Source of the DNA: an uncultured Pelagibacteraceae bacterium
Lineage (GTDB): Bacteria > Pseudomonadota > Alphaproteobacteria > Pelagibacterales > Pelagibacteraceae
Assembly: GCA_902587735.1 (NCBI GenBank)
Contig: CACIML010000006.1
Span: 1-40,188, forward strand
DNA length: 40,188 nucleotides
Reading direction: 5' to 3'
Part shown: positions 1 to 8,493 of the stretch, in pieces
How the letters are laid out: each line of letters opens with the position of its first letter
Position numbering within the stretch: position 1 is the first letter of the stretch
The notes under the pieces: generated by a model
What the model saw: only the letters and a program-made list of their open reading frames with translations
Told to the model about the DNA's origin: nothing
The model's database searches: none
Made by a program: the position numbers and the translations under genes

Positions 1-1
1 C

Positions 2-664
2 ATATCAAAAAAATATAGTATTAAAAATGATATAGATATTTTTATAGTAAATAAAATATGTAGGATCGGTGTAATATATATTTTTTTGAGCACTAGAAAA
101 GTTTATTTTCCAAAACCTAATATAAGGGAAAAAGATAAAATAAATCCTATTTCTAATTATGGAAAAAATAAGAGTATTACTGAAGATAAAATTACAAAAT
201 TGCTAAAAAAAAAATTACTTATATTGAGAGTTTCAAATATTATTGGTGAAAAACCAAAAAGAAATTTAAGAAAAATACATAAAACATTCATAGATATTTT
301 TTTTGAAAATATAAGCAAAGGATATATATTTAAAAATAATGACATTTATAAAGATTTTTTAACTGCAGAACAACTGAGCAAAATAATTCACAAGCTAATT
401 AAAAATAACGCCAATGGAATATATAATGTTTCACTAGGTAAGAAAGTTTTGCTATCAAATATAGTGAACTGGCTGCTAAAATACAATAAAGATAAGCTTA
501 AATACATAAAATTTAAAATTAGAGAAAGAAATAAGTTGGAAAATAAAAGTTTTTACTTAAATAATGATAAACTTAGAAAAAAAATAAATGTAATTTTTAA
601 TTTAGAGGAATTAAAAAAATATTGTTTTATGTTAAGTAAAAAATTTTTTTATGAAAAAAAATAA
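2..664 (+). CDS. NAD-dependent epimerase/dehydratase (SDR family), 5'-truncated by window start
   Basis: Frame is open from base 2 through the tabulated ORF (86-664). Translation reads ...ICRIGVIYIFLSTRKVYFPKPN...PISNYGKNK..., with a YxxxK (YGKNK) SDR motif and ILRVSNIIG. The TTG start at 86 is probably not real. Confidence 0.7.
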   Translation: MSKKYSIKNDIDIFIVNKICRIGVIYIFLSTRKVYFPKPNIREKDKINPISNYGKNKSITEDKITKLLKKKLLILRVSNIIGEKPKRNLRKIHKTFIDIFFENISKGYIFKNNDIYKDFLTAEQLSKIIHKLIKNNANGIYNVSLGKKVLLSNIVNWLLKYNKDKLKYIKFKIRERNKLENKSFYLNNDKLRKKINVIFNLEELKKYCFMLSKKFFYEKK

Positions 665-1697
665 AAAAGCTCTTATCTTTGGTATAACTGGTCAAGATGG
701 ATCATACTTGGCAGAACTTTTATTAAAAAAAAATTATATAGTTCACGGCGTTAAGAGAAGATCATCTTCTATAAATACTTTTAGAATTGATCATATTTAC
801 CAAGATCCACATGAGAAAAATTACAAGTTTAGATTACATTATGGTGATATTACAGACTCATCATCAGTTTCAAGCATTATAAAACTAACAAAGCCTACTG
901 AGATTTATAATTTAGCTGCCCAATCTCATGTGGCTGTTTCATTTGAAGTTCCTGAATATACTGCAAATGCAGATGCCCTGGGAACTCTTAGAATATTAGA
1001 GGCAATAAAATTTCATAAACTAGAAAAAAAATGTAAATTTTATCAAGCTGGAACATCTGAAATGTATGGCAAGGTTCAAACTACACCGCAAAACGAAAAA
1101 ACTAATTTTTATCCTTTAAGTCCCTATGGAGTGGCTAAATTATATGCTCATTGGATTACCAAAAATTACAGAGAAGCTTATAATATTTTTGGCTGTAATG
1201 GAATATTGTTTAATCACGAAAGTCCAAGAAGAGGAGAAACATTTGTAACAAAAAAAATCATTTCTGCATTATGCAGGATTAAAGAAGGAAAACAAAAAAA
1301 ACTTTTTTTAGGGAATTTGAACTCATGTAGAGATTGGGGTCACGCAAAGGACTATTGCTATGCAATGTGGAAAATACTTCAACAAAAAAAACCTGATGAT
1401 TATGTGATAGCTACAGGAGTTCAATATTCTATAAAAGAATTTATAAATTTAACTGCAAAAGAGTTGAAAATGAAAATTAAGTGGAAAGGTAAAGGGACGC
1501 AAGAAAAAGGATATAATGAAAAAGGTAAATCTATAATTGAATGTGACAAAAATTATTTTAGACCTTTAGATGTTAACACATTGTTGGGAGATGCTAGAAA
1601 AGCTAGAAGAAAATTAAAATGGAAACCTTCTATTAAAATTAATTCATTAATAAGAGAAATGATTGAATATGAATATAAATCTTTCAAATTAAAATGA
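651..1697 (+). CDS. gmd: GDP-mannose 4,6-dehydratase
   Basis: GITGQDGSYLAELLL, VHGVKRRSSSINTFRIDHIYQDPHE, AAQSHVAVSFEVPEYTANADALGTLRILEAI, SPYGVAKLYAHW, NHESPRRGETFVTKKI; strong GMD signature. Confidence 0.96.
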   Translation: MKKNKKALIFGITGQDGSYLAELLLKKNYIVHGVKRRSSSINTFRIDHIYQDPHEKNYKFRLHYGDITDSSSVSSIIKLTKPTEIYNLAAQSHVAVSFEVPEYTANADALGTLRILEAIKFHKLEKKCKFYQAGTSEMYGKVQTTPQNEKTNFYPLSPYGVAKLYAHWITKNYREAYNIFGCNGILFNHESPRRGETFVTKKIISALCRIKEGKQKKLFLGNLNSCRDWGHAKDYCYAMWKILQQKKPDDYVIATGVQYSIKEFINLTAKELKMKIKWKGKGTQEKGYNEKGKSIIECDKNYFRPLDVNTLLGDARKARRKLKWKPSIKINSLIREMIEYEYKSFKLK

Positions 1698-2641
1698 AAT
1701 TAACTAAAAATAGTAAAATATTTTTGGCAGGACACAATGGAATGGTTGGTTCTGCAATAAAAAGAAAACTTATAGAAAAAGGTTATAAAAATATTTTAAC
1801 AAAACCAAGAAAAGAACTTGATTTAACAAACCAAACTCAAACATTTAAATTTTTAAAGAGACATAAGCCACATTTGGTAATTATAGCTGCTGCAAAAGTT
1901 GGCGGTATAATGTTTAATTCAAAATTTAAACATCAGTTTATATATCAAAATATTCAAATTCAGAGCAATATTATTCATGGTTCTTATTTAGCTGGAACCA
2001 AAAATTTAATTTTCCTTGGCTCAAGTTGTATTTATCCAAAATATTCCAAACAACCCATGAAAGAAAAATATTTATTAACAGGAAAACTTGAAGAAAGTAA
2101 TGAAGGCTATGCTATCGCTAAGATTGCGGGACTAAAAATGTGTGAATATTATAATCAATTTTTAAAACTTAATTATAAAAGTTTGATGCCACCTAATCTT
2201 TATGGTCCAAATGACAATTACAGTTTAAATAACTCTCATTTTTATCCTGCATTACTTAAAAAAATTTATAATGCTAAAACAAAAAATTTAAAAACTTTAG
2301 AAATATGGGGAAGCGGCAAAGTAAAGAGAGAATTAATGTTTGTAGAAGATTTTGCTGAAGCTGCAGTTTTTTTTATGAACAAAAAAATTAAAGAACCATT
2401 TATAAATGTAGGAAATGGAAAAGTTTTTGAAATTAACTGGTATGCAAAACTTTTAATGAAATATATGAAAACCAAACTTAAAATTATTCATAATAGAAAG
2501 AAACCAGATGGAATGCCGATAAAATCTTTAGATATAACTTTAGCTAGAAAATATGGCTGGAAACCAAAAAATAATTTTAAAAAAGGTTTTGATATAACTC
2601 TTAAAAATTTTTTAAGTAAAAAAAAATCGTTTAGTAAATAG
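1694..2641 (+). CDS. fcl: GDP-L-fucose synthase / GDP-4-keto-6-deoxymannose epimerase-reductase (Fcl family; ColC-like role possible)
   Basis: AGHNGMVGSAIKRKL, AAAKVGGIMFN, LGSSCIYPKYSKQPMKEKYLLTGKLEESNEGYAIAKIAGLKMCEYYN; ATGA overlap with gmd. Confidence 0.9.
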   Translation: MKLTKNSKIFLAGHNGMVGSAIKRKLIEKGYKNILTKPRKELDLTNQTQTFKFLKRHKPHLVIIAAAKVGGIMFNSKFKHQFIYQNIQIQSNIIHGSYLAGTKNLIFLGSSCIYPKYSKQPMKEKYLLTGKLEESNEGYAIAKIAGLKMCEYYNQFLKLNYKSLMPPNLYGPNDNYSLNNSHFYPALLKKIYNAKTKNLKTLEIWGSGKVKRELMFVEDFAEAAVFFMNKKIKEPFINVGNGKVFEINWYAKLLMKYMKTKLKIIHNRKKPDGMPIKSLDITLARKYGWKPKNNFKKGFDITLKNFLSKKKSFSK

Positions 2642-2643
2642 AT

Positions 2644-3882
2644 TTGATGCAATTAAAAAATAAATTTAATCACTCAATATTACTTTCAAAAAAAAAATAT
2701 AGATATCCTCTTTTAAGAAATGGCTTGGACAAATCTGATCTAAAAAAAGGAACTCAGGTTATTCAATCAGGATATATTACGATGGATAAACATACGGAAA
2801 TTTTTGAAAAAAAATTTGCAAAAAAACTAAAAACAAAATATGCGGTAATGGTCAATTCAGGTTCTTCAGCCAATTTAATTGCTACCTTTGCTTCTTGTAA
2901 TCCAATGAGAAAAAATAGATTTAAAAAAGGTGATCATGCAATAATTCAGTCTTTGTGTTGGTCAACATCTTTATGGCCACTTGTCCAAGCAGGATTAAAA
3001 GTTAAATTTGTTGATGTAAATCCTCTTTCATTGAATGTTAACGTTGAGGATATAATTTCAAATGTTACATTAAAAACAAAAGTAATAGTGATTATAAATG
3101 TTCTTGGACTTTCATGTGATATTTTAAGATTAAAAAATTTTTGTAGAAAGAAAAAAATAATTTTAATTGAAGATAATTGCGAGTCTCTAGGAGCCAAATA
3201 TAATGATAAGTATCTTGGGACATATGGAGATTTTGGCACTTTCTCATTTTTTTATTCACATCCAATTACTTCTGGTGAAGGAGGCATGATTGTTTGTAAC
3301 GACAAAGAAGATTATAATATTTTAAGATCTTTAAGATCACATGGATGGTCAAGAAACAAAAAAACATCTAAAAAATATCCCAATTTAGATCCTAGATACA
3401 TCTTTGTTAACTCAGGATTTAATGTCAGACCATTAGATATTCAAGCTGCAATAGCCTTAAATCAATTTAAAAAATTAGATAAATTCAAAAAGATTAGAAT
3501 TGAAAATAGAAAAAAAATTATTGATTCTTTAAAGAAAGATTTAAGATGGAAAAATCAATTTCACTTTATTGAAGTACCATTAAAAATGAAACCTAGTTAT
3601 ATGGTATTTCCAATAATTTTAAATCCAAAATTCAAAAGTAAAAGAAAACAATTTATTAATGAAATAGAGAAAAGAGGACTGCAAACAAGACCAGTTATTA
3701 GTGGTTCTTTTGTTAATCAACCAGCTACAAGTCTTTACAAATTAAATCCAAAAAAAATTAGATTTAAAGGTGCTGAAAAAATAGAAAAATTAGGATTTGT
3801 TATTGGACTTCACACCACTAAAATATCTAATATTGAGATAAATTTTATAAAAGATTGTTTATTTCTTATTGATAAAACTTAA
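2644..3882 (+). CDS. DegT/DnrJ/EryC1/StrS-family PLP enzyme, likely ColD-like sugar 3-dehydratase
   Basis: VNSGSSANLIATFA, LIEDNCESLGAKYNDKYLGTYGDFGTFSFFYSHPITSGEGGMIVCND, LRSHGWSRN. His sits where the catalytic Lys is normally found (xHxxTxGEGG). Confidence 0.85.
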   Translation: MMQLKNKFNHSILLSKKKYRYPLLRNGLDKSDLKKGTQVIQSGYITMDKHTEIFEKKFAKKLKTKYAVMVNSGSSANLIATFASCNPMRKNRFKKGDHAIIQSLCWSTSLWPLVQAGLKVKFVDVNPLSLNVNVEDIISNVTLKTKVIVIINVLGLSCDILRLKNFCRKKKIILIEDNCESLGAKYNDKYLGTYGDFGTFSFFYSHPITSGEGGMIVCNDKEDYNILRSLRSHGWSRNKKTSKKYPNLDPRYIFVNSGFNVRPLDIQAAIALNQFKKLDKFKKIRIENRKKIIDSLKKDLRWKNQFHFIEVPLKMKPSYMVFPIILNPKFKSKRKQFINEIEKRGLQTRPVISGSFVNQPATSLYKLNPKKIRFKGAEKIEKLGFVIGLHTTKISNIEINFIKDCLFLIDKT

Positions 3883-4545
3883 ATAATTTTTAAAAAAAAA
3901 TATAAGTATTTTCATTCCATCAGAAAAAGCTTTAACTTTTTTTTTATCAGCAAATCTCTTTCTTTCGATACATGGAAAAGAAGAGTAACTAAATTTATTT
4001 AGTTTTATTTTAAAAGGAATTTCTAGGCATAAACAATAATCATTGCATTTTAAATTTAGTGATTTAAAACTTTTTGTTTTTGCAAATATGTATGTAAATA
4101 ATATGTCTGATATATTAAATTTCATTAAAAAATTGCCTAAAAAAGTAAAAAAAAAGTTTCCTATTTTTGTTATAAAGTTGTCATCATGAGAGTAGGCATT
4201 TTTTTCGTATCTTGAACCAAAAATAAAGTCATGTTCTTCTTTTTCTAGTTTTTGCTTCATAAAACTTATGTATTGAGGATCAGTTGATCCATCAGCATAA
4301 AAAATACAAGAATATTTTGTTTCACATGCAGCAATTCCTTCAATAATTGCATTTCCATATCCTTTTTGAGATTGAAATATTACTTTACATTTAAAGTTTT
4401 TAATAGCGTCATAGGTTTCTTTATCTTTTTTATCAATTACGATAATTATATCGAGATCTAATTTTTTTTGAGAAATTTCATTAAGTACCATTGGCAAAGC
4501 ATTTGCTTCTTCTTTTGCAGGAATAATTAAAGTGACTTTTTGCAT
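3859..4545 (-). CDS. Glycosyltransferase family 2 (dolichyl-phosphate mannosyltransferase-like)
   Basis: VTLIIPAKEEANALPMVLNEI, IIIVIDKKDKETYDAI, GYGNAIIEGIAACETKYSCIFYADGSTDP, FGSRY; convergent 24-nt 3' overlap with the preceding gene. Confidence 0.8.
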   Translation of the reverse strand: MQKVTLIIPAKEEANALPMVLNEISQKKLDLDIIIVIDKKDKETYDAIKNFKCKVIFQSQKGYGNAIIEGIAACETKYSCIFYADGSTDPQYISFMKQKLEKEEHDFIFGSRYEKNAYSHDDNFITKIGNFFFTFLGNFLMKFNISDILFTYIFAKTKSFKSLNLKCNDYCLCLEIPFKIKLNKFSYSSFPCIERKRFADKKKVKAFSDGMKILIFFFKNYLSFINKK

Positions 4546-4648
4546 CAGTAGATATAAAAAAAATATAGTTGTATTTAATCCAATTCATATTTAAAAGAAA
4601 TTAATTAAAATATTAAAAAGCTATTAAAAGCTGCAAAAGTTAAAATAA

Positions 4649-4679
4649 TTGAGTATTTACAATATTTTTTTTTTATATA
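4649..4679 (+). promoter_or_regulatory. Candidate sigma70-type promoter for the stand-alone 5S rRNA
   Basis: TTGAGT (4649-4654) and TATATA (4674-4679), 19-nt spacer, about 9 nt before the 5S mature end. Weak by itself in AT-rich DNA. Confidence 0.3.
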
Positions 4680-4687
4680 TAAACTCT

Positions 4688-4807
4688 CTGCCTGGTGATT
4701 ATTGCGAAGGTGTAATACCCGATCCCATACCGAACTCGGAAGTCAAGCCCTTCTGCGCCGATGGTACTTTGTCTTAAGACATGGAAGAGTAGGACGTTGC
4801 CAGGCTA
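4688..4807 (+). rRNA. rrf: 5S ribosomal RNA
   Basis: Terminal stem GCCTGG...CCAGGC (4690-4695/4800-4805); internal consensus TGTAATACCCGATCCCATACCGAACTCGGAAGTCAAGCCCTTCTGCGCCGATGGTACTTTG. Confidence 0.95.
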
Positions 4808-4815
4808 TAAAAATT

Positions 4816-4941
4816 ATGAAAATTAAAAGTTCATTAAAATCATTAAAAAAAAGAGATCTAAACTCTAAACTGGTAAGAAGAAGAGGAAGAGTTTATATAA
4901 TTAATAAAACAAATCCTAAGTTCAAAGCAAGACAGAAGTAA
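4816..4941 (+). CDS. rpmJ: 50S ribosomal protein bL36, cysteine-free (YkgO-like) form
   Basis: [41 protein letters not shown] (41 aa). The tabulated ORF 4702-4941 wrongly extends into 5S. Confidence 0.93.
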   Translation: MKIKSSLKSLKKRDLNSKLVRRRGRVYIINKTNPKFKARQK

Positions 4942-4979
4942 TTTTAATACAGATGAGAATTTTCTTAGTGTAATTTTTT

Positions 4980-6068
4980 ATGAAAATTTGTTCAATTTCT
5001 GAAAATAAAAAATCTGAAAAAAGAATTTCTATAACACCCGAGACTGCAAAAAAATATATTAGTTTAGGTCTTGAAGTCTTTTTAGTAGAAAATTATGGTT
5101 TACATTTGGGTTATGATGATAATCAGTATAAAGAATTAGGTGTAAATATTATTAAAGATGAAAAAGAATTAATTAAAAAATCCGATATAATTGTTCAGCT
5201 AGCTTTATTATCAGATGATAAAAATTCTTTAGTCAAAGAAAACCAAACATTAGTTGGACTATTTGATCCTTATAATAATAAGGATAAAATTAATAATTTA
5301 TCAAAAAAAAATATTAATATTTTTTCTTTAGAATTACTTCCAAGAATAACAAGAGCACAATCAATGGATGTTCTTTCATCGCAAGCTAATCTAGCTGGAT
5401 ATAAAGCAGTCATAGATTCCTTTTCAAATTTTAAAAAAGTAATACCAATGATGATGACGGCCGCAGGAACGATTCCGCCAGCAAAAGTATTAGTAGTTGG
5501 CGCTGGAGTTGCAGGGCTTCAAGCTATTGCAACAGCTAAAAGAATGGGAGCGGTTGTATTTGCAACAGATGTTAGAACCTCTTCTAAAGAGCAAGTTGAA
5601 AGTTTAGGAGGTAAATTTTTAATGATTGAGGGATCAGAAAATTTAGAAACTGAAGGTGGATATGCAAAAGAAGTTTCAGAAGAATTTAAAAAAAAACAAG
5701 AAGAATTACTAGGTGAAACTTTAAAAAAAATTGATATTGTTATATGTACCGCTTTAATTCCAGGAAAGAAAGCACCTTTAATCATTAAAGAGTCCATGAT
5801 AAATAATATGCAACCTGGTTCTGTTATTTATGATTTGGCGGCAGCTCAAGGAGGAAATACCGCTTATACAGAAGCAGACAAAGCTATAGATAAAAATGGT
5901 ATAAAAATTATAGGTGAAGCAAATATTCTTAACAAACTACCAGTTTCATCTTCTAGTTTGTACTCAAAAAATGTATTTAATTTTGTTTCAAATCTTTATG
6001 ATAAAGAAAATAAAAAAGTTAATATTAATTTAGAAGATGAAATTATTGCAAAAACAATAATTAAATAA
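4980..6068 (+). CDS. pntA: NAD(P) transhydrogenase subunit alpha, NAD-binding part
   Basis: SENKKSEKRISITPETAKKY, VVGAGVAGLQAIATAKRMGAVVFATDVR, VICTALIPGKKAPLII; followed by the split alpha-2 and beta subunits. Confidence 0.95.
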   Translation: MKICSISENKKSEKRISITPETAKKYISLGLEVFLVENYGLHLGYDDNQYKELGVNIIKDEKELIKKSDIIVQLALLSDDKNSLVKENQTLVGLFDPYNNKDKINNLSKKNINIFSLELLPRITRAQSMDVLSSQANLAGYKAVIDSFSNFKKVIPMMMTAAGTIPPAKVLVVGAGVAGLQAIATAKRMGAVVFATDVRTSSKEQVESLGGKFLMIEGSENLETEGGYAKEVSEEFKKKQEELLGETLKKIDIVICTALIPGKKAPLIIKESMINNMQPGSVIYDLAAAQGGNTAYTEADKAIDKNGIKIIGEANILNKLPVSSSSLYSKNVFNFVSNLYDKENKKVNINLEDEIIAKTIIK

Positions 6069-6072
6069 TATT

Positions 6073-6381
6073 ATGGAGATAGATCCCTTTATATTTAGAT
6101 TTAGTATTTTTATATTATCAATTTTTATTGGTTACTACGTGGTATGGAGTGTTACTCCATCTTTACACACTCCTTTAATGTCTGTAACAAATGCTATTTC
6201 TTCTGTAATTATAGTTGGAGCTATAATTGCTGGTTTATCAGGTAATTCAGAAAACATTTTTGACATTCCGAATATCTTTGGTTTTTTGGGAATTTTTTTA
6301 GCTGCAATAAATATTTTTGGTGGTTTTTTGGTAACTCAAAGAATGCTCCAAATGTATAAAAAGAAAAAGAAAGATAAATAG
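6073..6381 (+). CDS. pntAB: NAD(P) transhydrogenase subunit alpha, transmembrane part (alpha-2)
   Basis: 102 aa; GYYVVWSVTPSLHTPLMSVTNAISSVIIVGAI and FGGFLVTQRMLQMYKKK are typical of PntA part 2. Confidence 0.94.
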   Translation: MEIDPFIFRFSIFILSIFIGYYVVWSVTPSLHTPLMSVTNAISSVIIVGAIIAGLSGNSENIFDIPNIFGFLGIFLAAINIFGGFLVTQRMLQMYKKKKKDK

Positions 6382-6383
6382 GC

Positions 6384-7778
6384 ATGTCTATAAATTTATC
6401 AGCAATATTTTATCTAATTTCAGGAGTACTGTTTATTTTAGCTTTAAGAGGACTATCTTCTCCGGAGACATCAAGAAGAGGAAATTTTTTTGGAATTCTT
6501 GGAATGGTAATTGCCATTATAGTAACTTTTTTATCTATTGGAAATTTTTCATCAGATTTTATTTATGTTTTAATTATTTTATTAATAGGAGGCTCAGTTG
6601 GAGCTTTTATAGCATTTAAAATACCAATGACTGCTATGCCAGAATTGGTTGCTGGATTTCACAGTCTTGTAGGTTTGGCTGCAGTTTTTGTTGCTATTTC
6701 AGCATTTTTAAATCCTGAATCTTTTAATCTTGGAATTTTAGGAAATATTAAACTTGCAAGTTTAATTGAAATGTCGATTGGTGCATCCATTGGTGCAATC
6801 ACATTTTCGGGGTCAATTATCGCTTTTTTAAAACTTCAAGGAATAATGTCAGGTTCTCCAATTACATTTAAAGGTCAACATTTACTTAATGCATTAATAT
6901 TAATTTCAATAATAATTTTAACTTATTTGCTGTGTTTTACTCAATCTGCCAATTTATTTTGGACTTTAATTGCCATTTCTTTTTTAATCGGATTTTTATT
7001 AATAATTCCAATTGGTGGAGCAGATATGCCTGTAGTAATTTCGATGTTAAACTCATACTCTGGTTGGGCAGCAGCTGGAATTGGTTTTACTCTAGAAAAT
7101 ACTGCTTTAATTATTACTGGAGCTTTAGTCGGATCATCTGGAGCAATTTTATCATATATAATGTGTAAAGGCATGAACCGTTCATTCTTTAGTGTAATTT
7201 TGGGAGGATTTGGAGGAACAGAACAATCTTTTTCATCTAAAAGCAAAGAACAAAAACCAGTTAAAAGTGGAAATGCAGACGATGCAGCATTCTTAATGAA
7301 GAATGCTTCATCAGTTATAATTGTACCAGGCTATGGAATGGCTGTTGCGCAGGCACAGCATGCATTAAGAGAAATGGTGGATAGGCTTAAAAAAAATGAT
7401 ATTAAAGTTTCTTATGCAATACATCCAGTTGCAGGAAGAATGCCTGGACATATGAATGTTTTGCTTGCAGAAGCAAATGTTCCTTACGATGAAGTTTTTG
7501 AATTAGAAGAAATTAATAATGACTTTTCCAATGCAGATGTTGCTTTTGTAATAGGCGCAAACGATGTGACAAACCCATCAGCAAAAACAGATCCTCAAAG
7601 TCCAATATATGGAATGCCAGTTTTAGATGTGGAAAAATGTAAGTCTGTTTTATTTTTAAAAAGAAGTTTATCTCCTGGCTATGCAGGTATTGATAATGAT
7701 CTATTTTACAAGGAAAATACACTAATGTTATTTGCGGATGCAAAAAAAATGACAGAAGATATAACTAATAATCTATAG
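6384..7778 (+). CDS. pntB: NAD(P) transhydrogenase subunit beta
   Basis: AFHS-type core GFHSLVGLAAVFVA, GGADMPVVISMLNSYSGWAAAGIGF, IIVPGYGMAVAQAQHALREM, HPVAGRMPGHMNVLLAEANVPYD, VIGANDVTNPSA. Confidence 0.97.
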   Translation: MSINLSAIFYLISGVLFILALRGLSSPETSRRGNFFGILGMVIAIIVTFLSIGNFSSDFIYVLIILLIGGSVGAFIAFKIPMTAMPELVAGFHSLVGLAAVFVAISAFLNPESFNLGILGNIKLASLIEMSIGASIGAITFSGSIIAFLKLQGIMSGSPITFKGQHLLNALILISIIILTYLLCFTQSANLFWTLIAISFLIGFLLIIPIGGADMPVVISMLNSYSGWAAAGIGFTLENTALIITGALVGSSGAILSYIMCKGMNRSFFSVILGGFGGTEQSFSSKSKEQKPVKSGNADDAAFLMKNASSVIIVPGYGMAVAQAQHALREMVDRLKKNDIKVSYAIHPVAGRMPGHMNVLLAEANVPYDEVFELEEINNDFSNADVAFVIGANDVTNPSAKTDPQSPIYGMPVLDVEKCKSVLFLKRSLSPGYAGIDNDLFYKENTLMLFADAKKMTEDITNNL

Positions 7779-7786
7779 GATTTAAA

Positions 7787-8485
7787 TTGAAAACAAAAAT
7801 TTTTTGTGACATTGCGGAATTAGATAAAATTAGAAGATTCAATAAAAAAAAAATTGTTAAAGGTTTTACAACAAATCCAAGCTTAATGAGAAAAGCTGGT
7901 GCAAGAGATTACAAATCCTACTCTAAAAAAGTTCTTAAAATTTGTCATAATAAATTTGTCTCTCTCGAGGTGTTTGCAGATGACCATTTAAGTATAAAAA
8001 AGCAAGCTTTGCTGATTAACACTTGGGGAAAAAATGTTTATGTGAAAATACCAGTTGTAAATTCAAAAGGTGTTTTTATGGGCAAAATAATTAAAGAACT
8101 TAATAATAAAAATATAAAATTAAATATTACTGCAGTGTACACAGCGAAACAAACTCAAAGAATTCTTAAGTCAATTAATAAAAAATCAAAAGTTATAATT
8201 TCAATATTTGCTGGAAGAGCAGGAGACGTTGGAAAAGATCCAGTTCCAGAAATTAAGAAAAGTATAGCTTTGTCTAAAAAATTTAAGAATGTGGAGATTT
8301 TGTGGGCAAGTGTAAGAGAACCTTATAATTATATTCAAGCAAAGCAATTAGGTTGTCATATAATTACAATACCTCCAACAATAATAGAAAAAATTGAAAA
8401 TTTTGGTAAATCTTTTCAAACTTTGACAACAGAGACTGTAAAAGCATTCTTAATTGATAGTAAAAAATCTAAATTTAAAATTTAG
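7787..8485 (+). CDS. tal: Transaldolase family protein (TTG start)
   Basis: IFCDIAELDKIRRF, KGFTTNPSLMRKAG, VYVKIPVVNSKG, NITAVYTAKQ, ISIFAGRAGD. Confidence 0.88.
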   Translation: MKTKIFCDIAELDKIRRFNKKKIVKGFTTNPSLMRKAGARDYKSYSKKVLKICHNKFVSLEVFADDHLSIKKQALLINTWGKNVYVKIPVVNSKGVFMGKIIKELNNKNIKLNITAVYTAKQTQRILKSINKKSKVIISIFAGRAGDVGKDPVPEIKKSIALSKKFKNVEILWASVREPYNYIQAKQLGCHIITIPPTIIEKIENFGKSFQTLTTETVKAFLIDSKKSKFKI

Positions 8486-8493
8486 AAAATAAA

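Noticed and set aside
2266-2475. Antisense ORF, and similar opposite-strand ORFs (e.g. 2946-3239, 5519-5797, 6941-7246, 7513-7743, 10350-10664, 13508-13849, 14259-14567, 15108-15425, 22564-22989, 24847-25089, 27595-27936, 34137-34463, 37075-37311)
   Set aside because: Each lies inside a well-supported CDS on the other strand, with no recognisable domain or ribosome-binding context; expected shadows in AT-rich coding DNA.
1-4545. Defence island or toxin-antitoxin system in the hypervariable region
   Set aside because: All genes here read as nucleotide-sugar or glycosyltransferase enzymes; no nuclease, helicase or TA pair seen.
4702-4941. Tabulated 79-aa ORF beginning [15 protein letters not shown]
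   Set aside because: Its first half is translated 5S rRNA; the true CDS is rpmJ from 4816.
6932-7168. Second-frame plus-strand ORF within pntB
   Set aside because: Fully embedded in the strongly conserved pntB; composition (W/N/F-rich) is that of an out-of-frame translation.
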